The translations under genes and the position numbers were made by a program. Of a stretch of 64,000 nucleotides of DNA, positions 34,548-43,836 are shown one piece after another. How positions within the stretch are numbered: position 1 is the stretch's first letter; every line of letters begins with the position of its first letter. The notes under the pieces were generated by a model, which was not told where the DNA came from, did not search any database, and saw only the letters and a program-made list of their open reading frames with translations. Location of the stretch: assembly GCF_018257515.1 (NCBI RefSeq), contig NZ_JAERJR010000005.1:1-64000 (forward strand). Reading direction: 5' to 3'. Source of the DNA: Tatumella sp. JGM118. Its GTDB lineage: Bacteria; Pseudomonadota; Gammaproteobacteria; Enterobacterales; Enterobacteriaceae.

Positions 34548-34568
34548 CCCTCTGTAAGTTACAGAGGG
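34548..34568. repeat. Inverted repeat between yheV and slyD
   Basis: Perfect arms CCCTCTGTAA / TTACAGAGGG around a single base. It is followed by eight A residues on the plus strand and ATTGAATTTCG on the minus strand. No good T run follows it in the direction of yheV, so it is at most a weak terminator. Its symmetry would also suit a dimeric regulator. Confidence 0.55.
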
Positions 34569-34589
34569 AAAAAAAACCTGATGCCCGCG

Positions 34590-34784
34590 CTATTCGGGCG
34601 TGAATACCCCGATAATTTTACCGGCCCCTGCATGTGTATCCGCTAACCGCTTATCCGCTTCACGCATCTGGTGACCACACTTTACGCATTCCACCACATC
34701 CACATTGTTTTCACGCCACATCGCCAGCGTATCGGTTTTCTGACAGTGCGGGCATACGGCGCCGGCAATAAATCGTTTCGCCAT
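34590..34784 (-). CDS. yheV: Zinc-ribbon protein YheV
   Basis: 64 residues (E. coli 66). It has two Cys pairs, CPHC (near 12) and CVKC (near 34), forming a zinc ribbon; DUF2387 family, function unknown. It follows kefB by 53 bases on the same strand and is upstream of slyD, the order seen in E. coli. Confidence 0.9.
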   Translation of the reverse strand: MAKRFIAGAVCPHCQKTDTLAMWRENNVDVVECVKCGHQMREADKRLADTHAGAGKIIGVFTPE

Positions 34785-34837
34785 CCTGTACTCCTGTCGG
34801 TTGAAAGCCCTTCGACAGCACTCTCACCTCGGTCGTC

Positions 34838-36652
34838 TTATTCAAACTCATCCCAGCCATCCAGCTGTTGCTTTTCCTGCTGCATTTCGCGGTTGAAAAT
34901 ATCCTCCAGCTCGCGACGGGCTTCCCGTACCCGTGAGATTTGTCCGCTATCATCATGATTTGGCATCAGTTCACGTAGCATCCGCATATCGAGACGACGG
35001 AAATGAAGCTGCGCACGCATTGCCTGATGGGGATGCATACCCACAGAAACCAGTGTTTTCCGTCCAAGCTCCAGCGCACTGGAGAAGGTTTCGCGGCTGA
35101 ACTGCGTCACCCCGGCCTGCAAAAGTTCGTGAGCTTCCACACGGCCGCGGGCGCGTGCAAGAATTTTCAGGTGCGGGAAATGGTGCTGGCACAACTGAAC
35201 AATCGCCATCGCATCTTCCGGATCATTACAGGTGATGACGATAGACTCGGCCCCTTCTGCACCGGCAGCCCGCAATAATTCCAGTTCCGTCGCATCGCCG
35301 TAATAGACTTTATAACCATACTTACGCATCAGGCTGACCGCGCTGATATCCCGTTCCAGTACCGTTATCCGGGTATTATTGGCCATCAGCAGACGACCAA
35401 CGACCTGACCGAAACGACCGAAGCCCACCACGATCACCTGAGGCTGATCATCCTCAACATAATGCTTCTCGCCATGGTCATCTTTTGAGTTATTGAAACG
35501 TCGAATCAGTATCTTATCGATACCCTGCATCAGTAACGGTGTCGTCATCATCGATAACGTCACGGTCACGAGTAACATCGGCAGTTGTTCGCCGGTAAAC
35601 AGATGCACCGAGGAGGCCGCCGAGAAGAGCACAAACGCAAATTCCCCGCCCTGGCTCAATACCCCCGCAAACTGCAAACGTTCCGAACTGCGTAAACCAT
35701 ACACGCGGGCCAGGATGTACAGGACCAGCGCTTTAACCGCGACCAGCACCAGTACGGCGATAATCACCTCAGTGATGTGGGTGTAGAGCACGCCCAGGTT
35801 AAGTGCCATCCCGACCGAGATAAAGAACAGCCCCAACAGCAGTCCCTTAAAGGGGTCGATAGCCACCTCAAGTTCATGCCGGTATTCACTTTCGGCCAGC
35901 AGGATACCGGCGATAAAGGTCCCGAGCGCCATCGACAGTCCCAGCGCATCCATAAACAGCGCTGAACCGATCACCAGTAATAATGCCGCCGCGGTAAAAA
36001 CTTCACGCACTGCCGAACCGGCAATAAAGCGGAAAATCGGACGCAGCAGAAAGCGGCCGCCAATCAGCATGCCCGCGAATGCCAGCACCTTCATGCCTAC
36101 TTTTATCCAGTCCGTCGCCTGTCCGCCATCACTGCCCCCGGCAAGGAGCGGGACCAGGGCCAGAGCCGGGATCACCGCCAGATCCTGGAACAGCAGGACA
36201 GAAAAGCCAAGCTGACCGGACTCACTACGGTTCATGCCTTTATCGCGCATCAGCTGAATAGCCATCGCGGTAGAGGACATCGCCAGCCCGATACCGCCGA
36301 TGACGGCACTCTGCCAGGAAAAATGTGTCAGCCAGAGCAACCCGCCCAGAATGGCCGCCGAAAAGATGACCTGGGCCGCACCGACCCCAAAAATAGAACG
36401 CCGGAGTTGCCAGAGTTTGGCCGGGTTCAGTTCCAGGCCGATGATAAACATCAGAAAAACTACACCCAGTTCCGAAAAATGCAGTATTTCGTCAACATCA
36501 CTGATAAGCCCGACACCCCAGGGGCCGATAGCAATACCCGCAAGCAGATAGCCCAGTACCGCACCAATACCCAACCGGGCAGCAATAGGCACAGCAATGA
36601 CCGCTGCCCCAAGATAAATTACACCCGCAGTTAACAGGCCTGGTCCCTGCAT
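34838..36652 (-). CDS. kefB: Glutathione-regulated potassium-efflux protein KefB
   Basis: 604 residues from the ATG at 36652 (E. coli 601). The CPA2-family antiporter has 12-13 membrane helices (about 1-375) and a C-terminal RCK/KTN domain beginning near residue 400 with [17 protein letters not shown], which binds nucleotide and glutathione. It lets K+ out in exchange for H+, acidifying the cell and protecting against electrophiles. It overlaps the kefG stop by one base (TAATG), so the pair is coupled. The frame continues 39 codons upstream inside kefG; this is not supported by the family start. Confidence 0.96.
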   Translation of the reverse strand: MQGPGLLTAGVIYLGAAVIAVPIAARLGIGAVLGYLLAGIAIGPWGVGLISDVDEILHFSELGVVFLMFIIGLELNPAKLWQLRRSIFGVGAAQVIFSAAILGGLLWLTHFSWQSAVIGGIGLAMSSTAMAIQLMRDKGMNRSESGQLGFSVLLFQDLAVIPALALVPLLAGGSDGGQATDWIKVGMKVLAFAGMLIGGRFLLRPIFRFIAGSAVREVFTAAALLLVIGSALFMDALGLSMALGTFIAGILLAESEYRHELEVAIDPFKGLLLGLFFISVGMALNLGVLYTHITEVIIAVLVLVAVKALVLYILARVYGLRSSERLQFAGVLSQGGEFAFVLFSAASSVHLFTGEQLPMLLVTVTLSMMTTPLLMQGIDKILIRRFNNSKDDHGEKHYVEDDQPQVIVVGFGRFGQVVGRLLMANNTRITVLERDISAVSLMRKYGYKVYYGDATELELLRAAGAEGAESIVITCNDPEDAMAIVQLCQHHFPHLKILARARGRVEAHELLQAGVTQFSRETFSSALELGRKTLVSVGMHPHQAMRAQLHFRRLDMRMLRELMPNHDDSGQISRVREARRELEDIFNREMQQEKQQLDGWDEFE

Positions 36653-37203
36653 TAAATTACCCCCTGTGGTAATGGCTGGGCTAACCAGTCGCTGTAAGCA
36701 CTGGCATACGTTGTCATCGCCTTGCCCGTCTGGCGTCTGGCGGAATAAATAATCATCGGTGTTAACCAATGCATACGACAGGCCTGTGCCGTCAGTTCAA
36801 AGGGCCGCATGATATCGCTCATCGGGTACCGGTTCAGGCCGTGCTGATGATAAGCGGTTTCCGGTTCACCGGTCGTTATCACACTGCGCCAGTACTTGCC
36901 GGCTAACGCCTGCTCGCCATTGCCGATCGCAAATCCGCGGGTCAGCACCCGGTCGAACCACTCTTTCAGTAACGCCGGGCAGCTATAAGTATAGAGAGGA
37001 TGCTGGAAAATGATGATGTCATGTTCCCGCAGCAGTTGCTGCTCGTAATGGATATCGATAAAAAAATCAGGGTAGAACGCATAAAGGTCATGTACGGTTA
37101 CGTTTTCCTGACGTTGTGCAGTCTTCAGCAGGATCCTGTTAGCGACTGACTCCTGTGATTCAGGATGGGCATAAAGAAGCAGGATTTTGGGCTGTGTCGA
37201 CAT
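36652..37203 (-). CDS. kefG: Glutathione-regulated K+-efflux ancillary protein KefG
   Basis: 183 residues from the ATG at 37203 (E. coli 184). It is a flavodoxin-like quinone-oxidoreductase family protein that binds KefB and is needed for its full activity. [16 protein letters not shown] near the N-terminus and [22 protein letters not shown] near 78 are typical; TTGEPE matches the FMN site. The GGAGGGGA ribosome-binding site supports this start over one 8 codons upstream. Divergent from yheS. Confidence 0.95.
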   Translation of the reverse strand: MSTQPKILLLYAHPESQESVANRILLKTAQRQENVTVHDLYAFYPDFFIDIHYEQQLLREHDIIIFQHPLYTYSCPALLKEWFDRVLTRGFAIGNGEQALAGKYWRSVITTGEPETAYHQHGLNRYPMSDIMRPFELTAQACRMHWLTPMIIYSARRQTGKAMTTYASAYSDWLAQPLPQGVI

Positions 37204-37329
37204 TGTTCCCCTCCAAATCATCGTCACGGATAACTATTTCAGCTACCATGCAGCACATAACGAAATTTTCTGTTTAATCATTGGTTCACTTTAGCTGATA
37301 ATTTAACATATTCTGACGAAACGGCGCTT

Positions 37330-39237
37330 ATGATTGTCTTTTCTTCGCTACAAATACGACGCGGCACCCGCGTGCTACTGGACAATGCTTCCGCCACCAT
37401 CAATCCCGGGCAAAAAGTTGGCCTGGTCGGTAAAAATGGCTGCGGAAAATCCACACTTTTATCCCTTCTGAAAGGGGAAACGTCCAGTGATGCCGGAAAT
37501 GTCAGTTTTCCTTCGAACTGGGCTCTGGCCTGGGTAAATCAGGAAACTCCGGCCCTGGATCAACCGGCGATCGAGTATGTTATCGACGGTGACCGGGAGT
37601 TCCGCCATCTGGAATCGCAACTGGCTCAGGCAAATGCAGAAAATGACGGTAACCGCATTGCACTGCTGCATGCTCAGCTTGATACCGTCCAGGCCTGGAC
37701 AATTCAGGCACGTGCGGCCAGCCTGCTGAATGGTCTGGGATTTACCCAACAGCAATTACAGGCCCCGGTGAAAGATTTCTCGGGAGGCTGGCGTATGCGT
37801 CTGAATCTGGCACAGGCGCTGATCTGTCGTTCAGATTTGTTGTTGCTTGACGAACCGACGAACCACCTGGATCTCGATGCCGTGATCTGGCTTGAACGCT
37901 GGCTGAAGAGTTATACCGGCACGCTGATACTGATCTCCCACGATCGGGATTTCCTTGATCCGACCGTGAATAAAATTTTGCATATTGAGCAGGAAAACCT
38001 GTTCGAATACACCGGTAATTATAGTGACTTTGAACGGCAGCGAGCCACCAAACTGGCCCAGCAACAGTCGCTTTATCAAAGCCAGCAGGCGAAAGTCGCC
38101 CATCTGCAACACTATATCGACCGTTTTCGCGCCAAGGCGACAAAAGCCCGTCAGGCCCAGAGCCGGATAAAAATGCTGGAGCGCATGGAGCTCATTGCCC
38201 CGGCACATGTGGATAATCCTTTCAGCTTCAGTTTTCTGCCTCCGGAGAGCCTGCCGAACCCATTACTGAAAATGGAGAAAGTCACCGCGGGCTATGATGA
38301 CCGGGTGATCCTGAATTCGGTAAAACTTAATCTGGTTCCCGGTTCACGCATCGGGTTACTGGGACGCAACGGGGCGGGTAAATCGACGCTGATTAAGTTA
38401 TTAGCCGGAGAGTTATCTCCTCAGCAGGGCGAAGTTTCTCTGGCGAAAGGCATTAAAGCAGGCTATTTCGCACAGCATCAGCTTGAATACCTGCGAGCAG
38501 ACGACTCGCCGTTACAGCACCTTCAGCGTCAGGCCTCGCCGCAGGTCACCGAACAGCAGTTACGGGATTATCTGGGCGGCTTCGGGTTTCAGGGAGATAA
38601 AGTCACAGAGATGACAAAACGCTTCTCGGGTGGAGAGAAGGCCCGGCTGGTGCTGGCGTTAATTGTCTGGGAACGTCCTAATCTGTTACTGCTCGATGAA
38701 CCGACCAACCATCTTGACCTGGATATGCGCCAGGCACTGACAGAAGCTCTGATCGATTATGAAGGCGCTCTGGTGGTCGTTTCGCATGACAGGCACCTCA
38801 TCCGTGCGACCACTGATGATCTGTATCTGGTCGATGCCGGGAATGTGGATGTGTTCGATGGCGATCTCGAAGACTACCAGCAATGGCTGACGGAACAGCA
38901 GAAAAACAGCGTGGTCAAAGAGGCCCCTGCCGTTACTCAGGGCAATTCCGCCCAGGCCCGTAAAGATCAGAAACGTCGTGACGCCGAACTCCGTGCACTG
39001 ACGCAACCGGTCAGGAAAAAAATCGAGAAAATCGAAAAGCAAATGGCGTTGTTACAGAATACCCTCAGCGAGAATGAAGCTTTACTCGGTCAGCAGGAAC
39101 TGTACGATGCGGCCCGTAAAGATGACCTGACCACTGCCCTGAAGGTACAGGCTGAAAGCCAGTCAGCGCTGGACAGCTATGAAATGGAGTGGCTGGAACT
39201 TCAGGAGCAGCTGGAACAGATGCAGTCGGCAGACTAA
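37330..39237 (+). CDS. yheS: ABC-F family ATPase YheS
   Basis: 635 residues (E. coli 637). It has two ABC domains on one chain and no membrane segments. Walker A motifs GKNGCGKST (near 35) and GRNGAGKST (near 345), signatures FSGGWRMR and FSGGEKAR, and Walker B LLLLDEPTNHLDLD in each half. The linker between them (about 235-310) carries the arm/P-site-tRNA interaction helix, and a C-terminal coiled coil ends the chain. ABC-F proteins act on ribosomes; YheS helps with difficult nascent chains in E. coli. Confidence 0.95.
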   Translation: MIVFSSLQIRRGTRVLLDNASATINPGQKVGLVGKNGCGKSTLLSLLKGETSSDAGNVSFPSNWALAWVNQETPALDQPAIEYVIDGDREFRHLESQLAQANAENDGNRIALLHAQLDTVQAWTIQARAASLLNGLGFTQQQLQAPVKDFSGGWRMRLNLAQALICRSDLLLLDEPTNHLDLDAVIWLERWLKSYTGTLILISHDRDFLDPTVNKILHIEQENLFEYTGNYSDFERQRATKLAQQQSLYQSQQAKVAHLQHYIDRFRAKATKARQAQSRIKMLERMELIAPAHVDNPFSFSFLPPESLPNPLLKMEKVTAGYDDRVILNSVKLNLVPGSRIGLLGRNGAGKSTLIKLLAGELSPQQGEVSLAKGIKAGYFAQHQLEYLRADDSPLQHLQRQASPQVTEQQLRDYLGGFGFQGDKVTEMTKRFSGGEKARLVLALIVWERPNLLLLDEPTNHLDLDMRQALTEALIDYEGALVVVSHDRHLIRATTDDLYLVDAGNVDVFDGDLEDYQQWLTEQQKNSVVKEAPAVTQGNSAQARKDQKRRDAELRALTQPVRKKIEKIEKQMALLQNTLSENEALLGQQELYDAARKDDLTTALKVQAESQSALDSYEMEWLELQEQLEQMQSAD

Positions 39238-39529
39238 GGCCCATCCCTGCACCTGATTGCTCCCCCCTGACACCGGGAGTCTGTGATCCCGGGTGAGTCA
39301 AACATGATAGCACGGACAGCTGCCGGCTACGCATTACGCCAGCCGGTGCTGTTAACTATTCAGCCGGTTCGATGAATAAAGACTTGCCTGTCTGCCGGGA
39401 AAACAATAAATTTGTCGCCGGGTTTTCAGGGAATATTCTGCATTATCAGCATACAATCCCCTGATATACTGGCTCAGGCCGTTATCTCCGCTGAGCCATG
39501 GCAGGAAAGCCTGCCGGGGCGATGGGTGT
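39238..39529. other. Gap between yheS and the exporter gene
   Basis: 292 bases without a gene. It holds an imperfect repeat around 39275-39300 (ACCGGGA / TCCCGGGT), a long-loop inverted repeat TGGCTCAG / CTGAGCCA (39470-39498, 13-base loop) and a small hairpin GGCAGG / CCTGCC (39500-39515). The last could mark the 3' end of the minus-strand gene; none has a T run. Confidence 0.5.
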
Positions 39530-40138
39530 CTAAAGCCAGATCAGAATGACACAGGATGCGGTAAGCAGCCCCATAAAGACATTAAAGATTTTCCATGCCT
39601 GCGGGCTTTTAAGCCAGCGGCCAATCATCGTCCCAAAGCCCAGCCAAATGATACCGGCCACAAGGTTGACCAGAAACATCGCAAAACTGATGGCCAGTAC
39701 AGACGAACGATATTCTGCTCCGGCAAGGCTGAAGCTGGCAACGGCGCCTAATGACATCAACCAGGCTTTAGGATTGATCAGCTGCAGCAGACCTCCCTGC
39801 CAGAATGGCATGGCTTTCCCGCTGTCCGGAGAAGGGTCTACCTCAAGAACTTCATAGGGGGCGCTGCCGATTTTCCATGAAAGCCAGAGTAAATAGAGAC
39901 TGCCCGCAATTTTGAGCAATAAGTGCAGCGCCGGATAAATCAGAATAAGGCCGCCGATACCAAAAGCGACCAGCAGCAACATTATTTGCATACCCAGCAT
40001 GATGCCAAGCATGAGCGGGAGACTGCGAACAAAACCAACGTTGGCACCGGATGCAGTAAGTAACATATTATTAGGGCCAGGTGTTATTGCGGCAACCCAT
40101 AGGAAGCCAAGTAGTGAAAGAAATAACCCCATTTCCAT
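39530..40138 (-). CDS. LysE family amino-acid exporter
   Basis: 202 residues from the ATG at 40138. The family signature ITPGPNNML (near residue 20) and six hydrophobic segments place it in the LysE/RhtB export family, with QLINPKAWL as the second conserved loop. It resembles EamB/RhtB-type exporters; the substrate (Lys, Arg, Thr, Cys or others) cannot be told. It interrupts yheS-yheT, which are neighbours in E. coli. Its promoter should lie in the 58 bases before yheT, divergent from it. A GTG three codons upstream is another possible start. Confidence 0.88.
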   Translation of the reverse strand: MEMGLFLSLLGFLWVAAITPGPNNMLLTASGANVGFVRSLPLMLGIMLGMQIMLLLVAFGIGGLILIYPALHLLLKIAGSLYLLWLSWKIGSAPYEVLEVDPSPDSGKAMPFWQGGLLQLINPKAWLMSLGAVASFSLAGAEYRSSVLAISFAMFLVNLVAGIIWLGFGTMIGRWLKSPQAWKIFNVFMGLLTASCVILIWL

Positions 40139-40196
40139 GCGTGGCACCTTTCCTGTCTCAGGATGAAATTAAACCGTTTAAACTATACAGTGAGTT

Positions 40197-41219
40197 ATGG
40201 ATCAGACAAGTCCCGACAACATGAATAATTGTCGTACCCCGGATGAGCATTTCACACCGATTGCTCAACTGAAGAACCCTCACCTTCAGACGCTCCTGCC
40301 CAGGATCCTGAGACGTATCGTCCGGATCAAACCCTGCTGGCAGAGACTGGAATTACCTGATGGTGATTTTGTCGATCTTGCCTGGAGCGAAGACCCGGAA
40401 CGTGCACGCCATAAACCTCGTGCCGTGATTTTTCATGGCCTGGAAGGCAGTATTAACAGCCCTTATGCCCATGGCCTGCTCTCTGCGATTAAAAAACAGG
40501 GATGGCTGGGGGTTGTCATGCATTTTCGCGGGTGCGGTAAAGCCCCTAATCGTATGACGCAAAGCTATCATTCCGGTGAAATCGGCGATGCCAGCTACTT
40601 TCTGCAGTGGTTACAGGATACCTATGGGAAGGTGCCTACGGCCGCCGTCGGATTCTCGCTTGGCGGTAACATGCTGGCCTGTCTGATGGGATCTCAGGGA
40701 AGTGATTGCCTGCTGGATGCCGGCGTCATCGTTTCTGCCCCGCTAATGCTTGAACCCTGCAGTTCAAAACTGGAACAAGGCTTCTCACGCTTTTATCAGT
40801 TTTACCTGTTGTCACAACTGAAGAAGAGCGCTCGGCGGAAAATGAAAGCCTACCCGGAATTACTGTCGGTTTCTCCTGAACGTTTGAAGAAAATCCACCG
40901 GTTACGTGATTTCGATGACGAGGTGACCTCGAAGATACATGGCTTTGCCGATGCGACCGACTATTACCGCCGGGCCAGTGGCATGCCCCTGCTTTCTGGC
41001 GTTGAAAAACCTCTGCTGATTATCCATGCACGGGATGACCCTTTTATGGTGCCGGACGTTATCCCGAATCCGGAGCATCTGTCGCCCAGCATTACCTACC
41101 AGCTCAGCCAATATGGCGGGCATGTCGGTTTTGTCAGCGGAACATTAACCCGTCCGGTCATGTGGCTGGAGAAACGGATCCCTCAATGGCTCTCGACCTG
41201 GCTGGATAAAAAAGCATGA
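40197..41219 (+). CDS. yheT: Alpha/beta hydrolase YheT
   Basis: 340 residues, as in E. coli. It is a YheT/ABHD-type carboxylesterase-like hydrolase. The nucleophile elbow VGFSLGGN is near residue 155-162, an acid is in HARDDPF near 280, and the His is in YGGHVGF near 303. WRLELPDG-type start [11 protein letters not shown] and FHGLEGS are conserved. The substrate is unknown. It overlaps yheU by four bases. Confidence 0.93.
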   Translation: MDQTSPDNMNNCRTPDEHFTPIAQLKNPHLQTLLPRILRRIVRIKPCWQRLELPDGDFVDLAWSEDPERARHKPRAVIFHGLEGSINSPYAHGLLSAIKKQGWLGVVMHFRGCGKAPNRMTQSYHSGEIGDASYFLQWLQDTYGKVPTAAVGFSLGGNMLACLMGSQGSDCLLDAGVIVSAPLMLEPCSSKLEQGFSRFYQFYLLSQLKKSARRKMKAYPELLSVSPERLKKIHRLRDFDDEVTSKIHGFADATDYYRRASGMPLLSGVEKPLLIIHARDDPFMVPDVIPNPEHLSPSITYQLSQYGGHVGFVSGTLTRPVMWLEKRIPQWLSTWLDKKA

Positions 41220-41440
41220 TTATTCCGTGGCAACAACTCAACCCTGAGACTCTGAATAACCTGATCGAATCGTTTGTCCTGCGTGAAGGCACCGACTATG
41301 GTGAGGAAGAACGAACGCTGGAAGAAAAAACGCAGGATATTCATCGCCAGCTGACAGCCGGTGAAATCGTGGTGGTCTGGTCTGAACTGAACGAATCGGT
41401 ATCCTTAATGCAAGCCAGTACCTTCAGACAGAACAGATAA
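41216..41440 (+). CDS. yheU: YheU family protein
   Basis: 74 residues (E. coli 72). It belongs to the UPF0270 family: [29 protein letters not shown] at the start and [16 protein letters not shown]. Acidic and soluble; function unknown. It overlaps the end of yheT (ATGA) and lies between it and prkB, so the three are one transcription unit. Confidence 0.93.
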   Translation: MIIPWQQLNPETLNNLIESFVLREGTDYGEEERTLEEKTQDIHRQLTAGEIVVVWSELNESVSLMQASTFRQNR

Positions 41441-41523
41441 ATTCTGCTCACCTGAGTGATGACAGACTCCGGCAGACATGCTAACAATGCAGTCAGCCGA
41501 ACGAGTTCAGGGAGCACAGCCTC

Positions 41524-42393
41524 ATGTCAGCCAGACATCCAATCATTGCCGTCACAGGCTCAAGCGGTGCCGGGACCACCACGACCAGTCTGGCATTCAG
41601 AAAAATCTTCCAGCAGCTTAATATCCAGGCCGCCGAAATTGAGGGGGATAGCTTTCACCGTTATAGTCGTCCGGAGATGGATGTGGCCATCCGCAAAGCC
41701 AGAGATTCCGGTCGCCATATCAGTTATTTTGGTCCCGAGGCTAACGATTTCGCGATGCTGGAACACACCTTCATTGAGTACGGTACTCAGGGGACCGGTC
41801 GCTCCCGTAAGTATCTGCATACTTATGATGAAGCCGTTCCCTGGAAACAGATCCCGGGCACGTTTACGCCCTGGCAACCTTTGCCTGATAATACCGATGT
41901 TTTATTTTACGAAGGATTACATGGCGGGATTGTCACGGACCAGCACAATGTGGCAGATAAAGTGGATCTGATGGTCGGTGTCGTCCCGATTGTTAACCTG
42001 GAATGGATTCAAAAACTGGTCAGGGATACGCGCGAACGAAGCCACTCCCGTGAAGCGGTCATGGACTCGGTAGTTCGCTCCATGGATGACTATATTAACT
42101 ACATCACGCCGCAATTCTCCCGTACCCATATCAACTTTCAACGGGTACCGACGGTCGATACCTCTAACCCTTTTGCCGCCAAAACCATCCCGTCATTAGA
42201 TGAAAGTTTTGTGGTCATTCATTTCCGGGGGCTGGAAGCCATTAACTTCCCCTACCTGCTGGCGATGATTCAGGGGTCTTTTATTTCGCACATTAATACG
42301 CTGGTCGTACCGGGCGGGAAGATGGGACTGGCAATGGAGTTGATCATGACACCGCTGGTGAAGCGATTAATGGAAGAGAAGCAGTTTCAGTAG
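41524..42393 (+). CDS. prkB: Phosphoribulokinase-like protein PrkB
   Basis: 289 residues, as in E. coli PrkB (YhfC). It belongs to the phosphoribulokinase/uridine kinase family. The P-loop is GSSGAGTTTTS (residues 11-21), with Thr where most kinases have Lys, as is normal for proteobacterial phosphoribulokinases. Ser-His-Arg of the substrate site is seen in GDSFHRYSRPEMD. No Calvin-cycle gene is in this window, so the physiological substrate is uncertain. Confidence 0.92.
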   Translation: MSARHPIIAVTGSSGAGTTTTSLAFRKIFQQLNIQAAEIEGDSFHRYSRPEMDVAIRKARDSGRHISYFGPEANDFAMLEHTFIEYGTQGTGRSRKYLHTYDEAVPWKQIPGTFTPWQPLPDNTDVLFYEGLHGGIVTDQHNVADKVDLMVGVVPIVNLEWIQKLVRDTRERSHSREAVMDSVVRSMDDYINYITPQFSRTHINFQRVPTVDTSNPFAAKTIPSLDESFVVIHFRGLEAINFPYLLAMIQGSFISHINTLVVPGGKMGLAMELIMTPLVKRLMEEKQFQ

Positions 42394-42399
42394 ACAACA

Positions 42400-42422
42400 T
42401 TGAGTGCCATGACGGCACTCAA
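42400..42422. repeat. Hairpin between prkB and yhfA
   Basis: Perfect 9-bp arms TTGAGTGCC / GGCACTCAA with a 5-base loop, between the two convergent genes. No T run on either side; a shared, weak 3' end is likely. Confidence 0.65.
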
Positions 42423-42429
42423 ACGCGTA

Positions 42430-42834
42430 TCAGAGGCTTACCACCTCAAAGCTATGCGTAATCTCCGCACCTTTACCCAGCATCAGTGCCACTGAGCAGT
42501 ATTTATCGGCAGATAACGTGACAGCTCGCTCAACCACCGCATCAGTCAGATTGCGACCCGTGACGACAAAATGCAGATTAATATGCGTAAATAAACGGGG
42601 TGCTTCTTCACGACGTTCAGAGGTCAGTTTGACTTCACAGTCCACCACATCCTGACGCCCCTTTTGCAGGATAGATACCACATCGATTGCGCTGCAACCG
42701 CCGGTAGCCATCAGCACCATTTCCATCGGACTCGGCGCTTTATCACCTGAATTGCCATCCATCAGAACCTGATGTCCGGAAGCCGATTCTCCGATAAAGC
42801 TGAGTCCCTCAACCCATTTTACGCGTGCCTGCAT
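42430..42834 (-). CDS. yhfA: OsmC family protein YhfA
   Basis: 134 residues from the ATG at 42834, as in E. coli. OsmC/Ohr family proteins often have peroxide reductase activity through two Cys; here one Cys is in GGCSAIDV (near 47) and one in KYCSVALML near 116. MDGNSGDKAPSPMEMVL is conserved. No proof of enzymatic role for YhfA. It is divergent from crp, as in E. coli. Confidence 0.93.
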   Translation of the reverse strand: MQARVKWVEGLSFIGESASGHQVLMDGNSGDKAPSPMEMVLMATGGCSAIDVVSILQKGRQDVVDCEVKLTSERREEAPRLFTHINLHFVVTGRNLTDAVVERAVTLSADKYCSVALMLGKGAEITHSFEVVSL

Positions 42835-43135
42835 TATGCTTACTCTCAACTCTGAAAAAACAGGCTTCAGATTACTCCTTCAGAGTACAAACAGCAATCT
42901 GCTGTCATTCGTTAAAGTCTGAACATACAACAGGAGACAGTTGCGCCAGTGTGTGCTACAAACAAAGGGTGAGACATTTTTTTATCAGATTACAACTATG
43001 GTGAAACGGTAGAAAAATCCAGAACAAAATCTGCTTTTCTGCGGTAATTGCCAATAAAAATACCCTATGACTTCCTTGCCTGGCAGGAGCTTACCCCTGT
43101 ATTTATGGCACGATTACAACAGAGGATAAAAGAGA
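42835..43135. other. yhfA-crp divergent regulatory gap
   Basis: 301 bases. The crp leader end (AACAGAGGATAAAAGAGA before the ATG) resembles E. coli. E. coli crp is autoregulated by CRP sites here, but I see no good TGTGA-N6-TCACA palindrome and no convincing -35/-10 pair by eye. Confidence 0.5.
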
Positions 43136-43768
43136 ATGGTTCTCGGTAAACCACAAACAGACCCTACACTCGAATGGTTCCTGTCCCATTGTCATATTCA
43201 TAAGTATCCTTCCAAAAGTACCCTTATCCACCAGGGTGAGAAAGCCGAAACCCTGTACTATATTGTGAAAGGCTCCGTGGCTGTTTTAATTAAGGATGAA
43301 GAAGGAAAAGAGATGATCCTTTCTTATCTTAACCAGGGAGATTTCATTGGTGAACTGGGGCTTTTTGAAGAAGGTCAGGAACGCAGCGCCTGGGTGCGTG
43401 CCAAAGTGGCATGTGAGGTTGCGGAAATTTCCTATAAAAAATTCCGACAACTCATTCAGGTGAACCCGGAAATTCTGATGCGTTTATCTTCACAGATGGC
43501 ACGCCGGTTACAGGTAACTTCCGAAAAAGTCGGTAACCTGGCGTTTCTTGACGTGACAGGCCGTATTGCCCAGACGTTACTGAATTTAGCCCGCCAGCCA
43601 GACGCGATGACGCATCCGGACGGAATGCAGATTAAAATTACCCGTCAGGAAATCGGACAAATTGTCGGCTGCTCACGGGAGACGGTTGGGCGAATTCTTA
43701 AAATGCTGGAAGATCAGAATCTTATTTCTGCTCACGGTAAGACGATTGTCGTCTACGGAACCCGTTAA
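43136..43768 (+). CDS. crp: cAMP receptor protein CRP
   Basis: 210 residues, as in E. coli. The dimeric global regulator activates catabolic genes when cAMP is high. The cyclic-nucleotide domain (about 1-135) has [18 protein letters not shown], with the Arg and Ser that hold cAMP. The C-terminal helix-turn-helix [21 protein letters not shown] keeps the Arg, Glu and Arg of the recognition helix, so the DNA target should be the standard one. A strong terminator follows. Confidence 0.99.
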   Translation: MVLGKPQTDPTLEWFLSHCHIHKYPSKSTLIHQGEKAETLYYIVKGSVAVLIKDEEGKEMILSYLNQGDFIGELGLFEEGQERSAWVRAKVACEVAEISYKKFRQLIQVNPEILMRLSSQMARRLQVTSEKVGNLAFLDVTGRIAQTLLNLARQPDAMTHPDGMQIKITRQEIGQIVGCSRETVGRILKMLEDQNLISAHGKTIVVYGTR

Positions 43769-43778
43769 CCTGCCATCT

Positions 43779-43803
43779 ACACGGTAGCATCCCGCTACCG
43801 TGT
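43779..43803 (+). terminator. crp terminator
   Basis: Perfect 10-bp stem ACACGGTAGC / GCTACCGTGT with a 5-base loop, followed by CCTGTTTTACTTTTTAT. It is 10 bases after the crp stop. Confidence 0.8.
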
Positions 43804-43836
43804 CCTGTTTTACTTTTTATCAGCGATTGTATTCCG

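Noticed and set aside
36653..36769. Extra 39 codons at the start of kefB
   Set aside because: They lie inside kefG; the family start and the TAATG overlap support 36652.
42835..43135. CRP autoregulatory sites before crp
   Set aside because: Expected from E. coli, but I found no TGTGA-N6-TCACA-like palindrome; not claimed.
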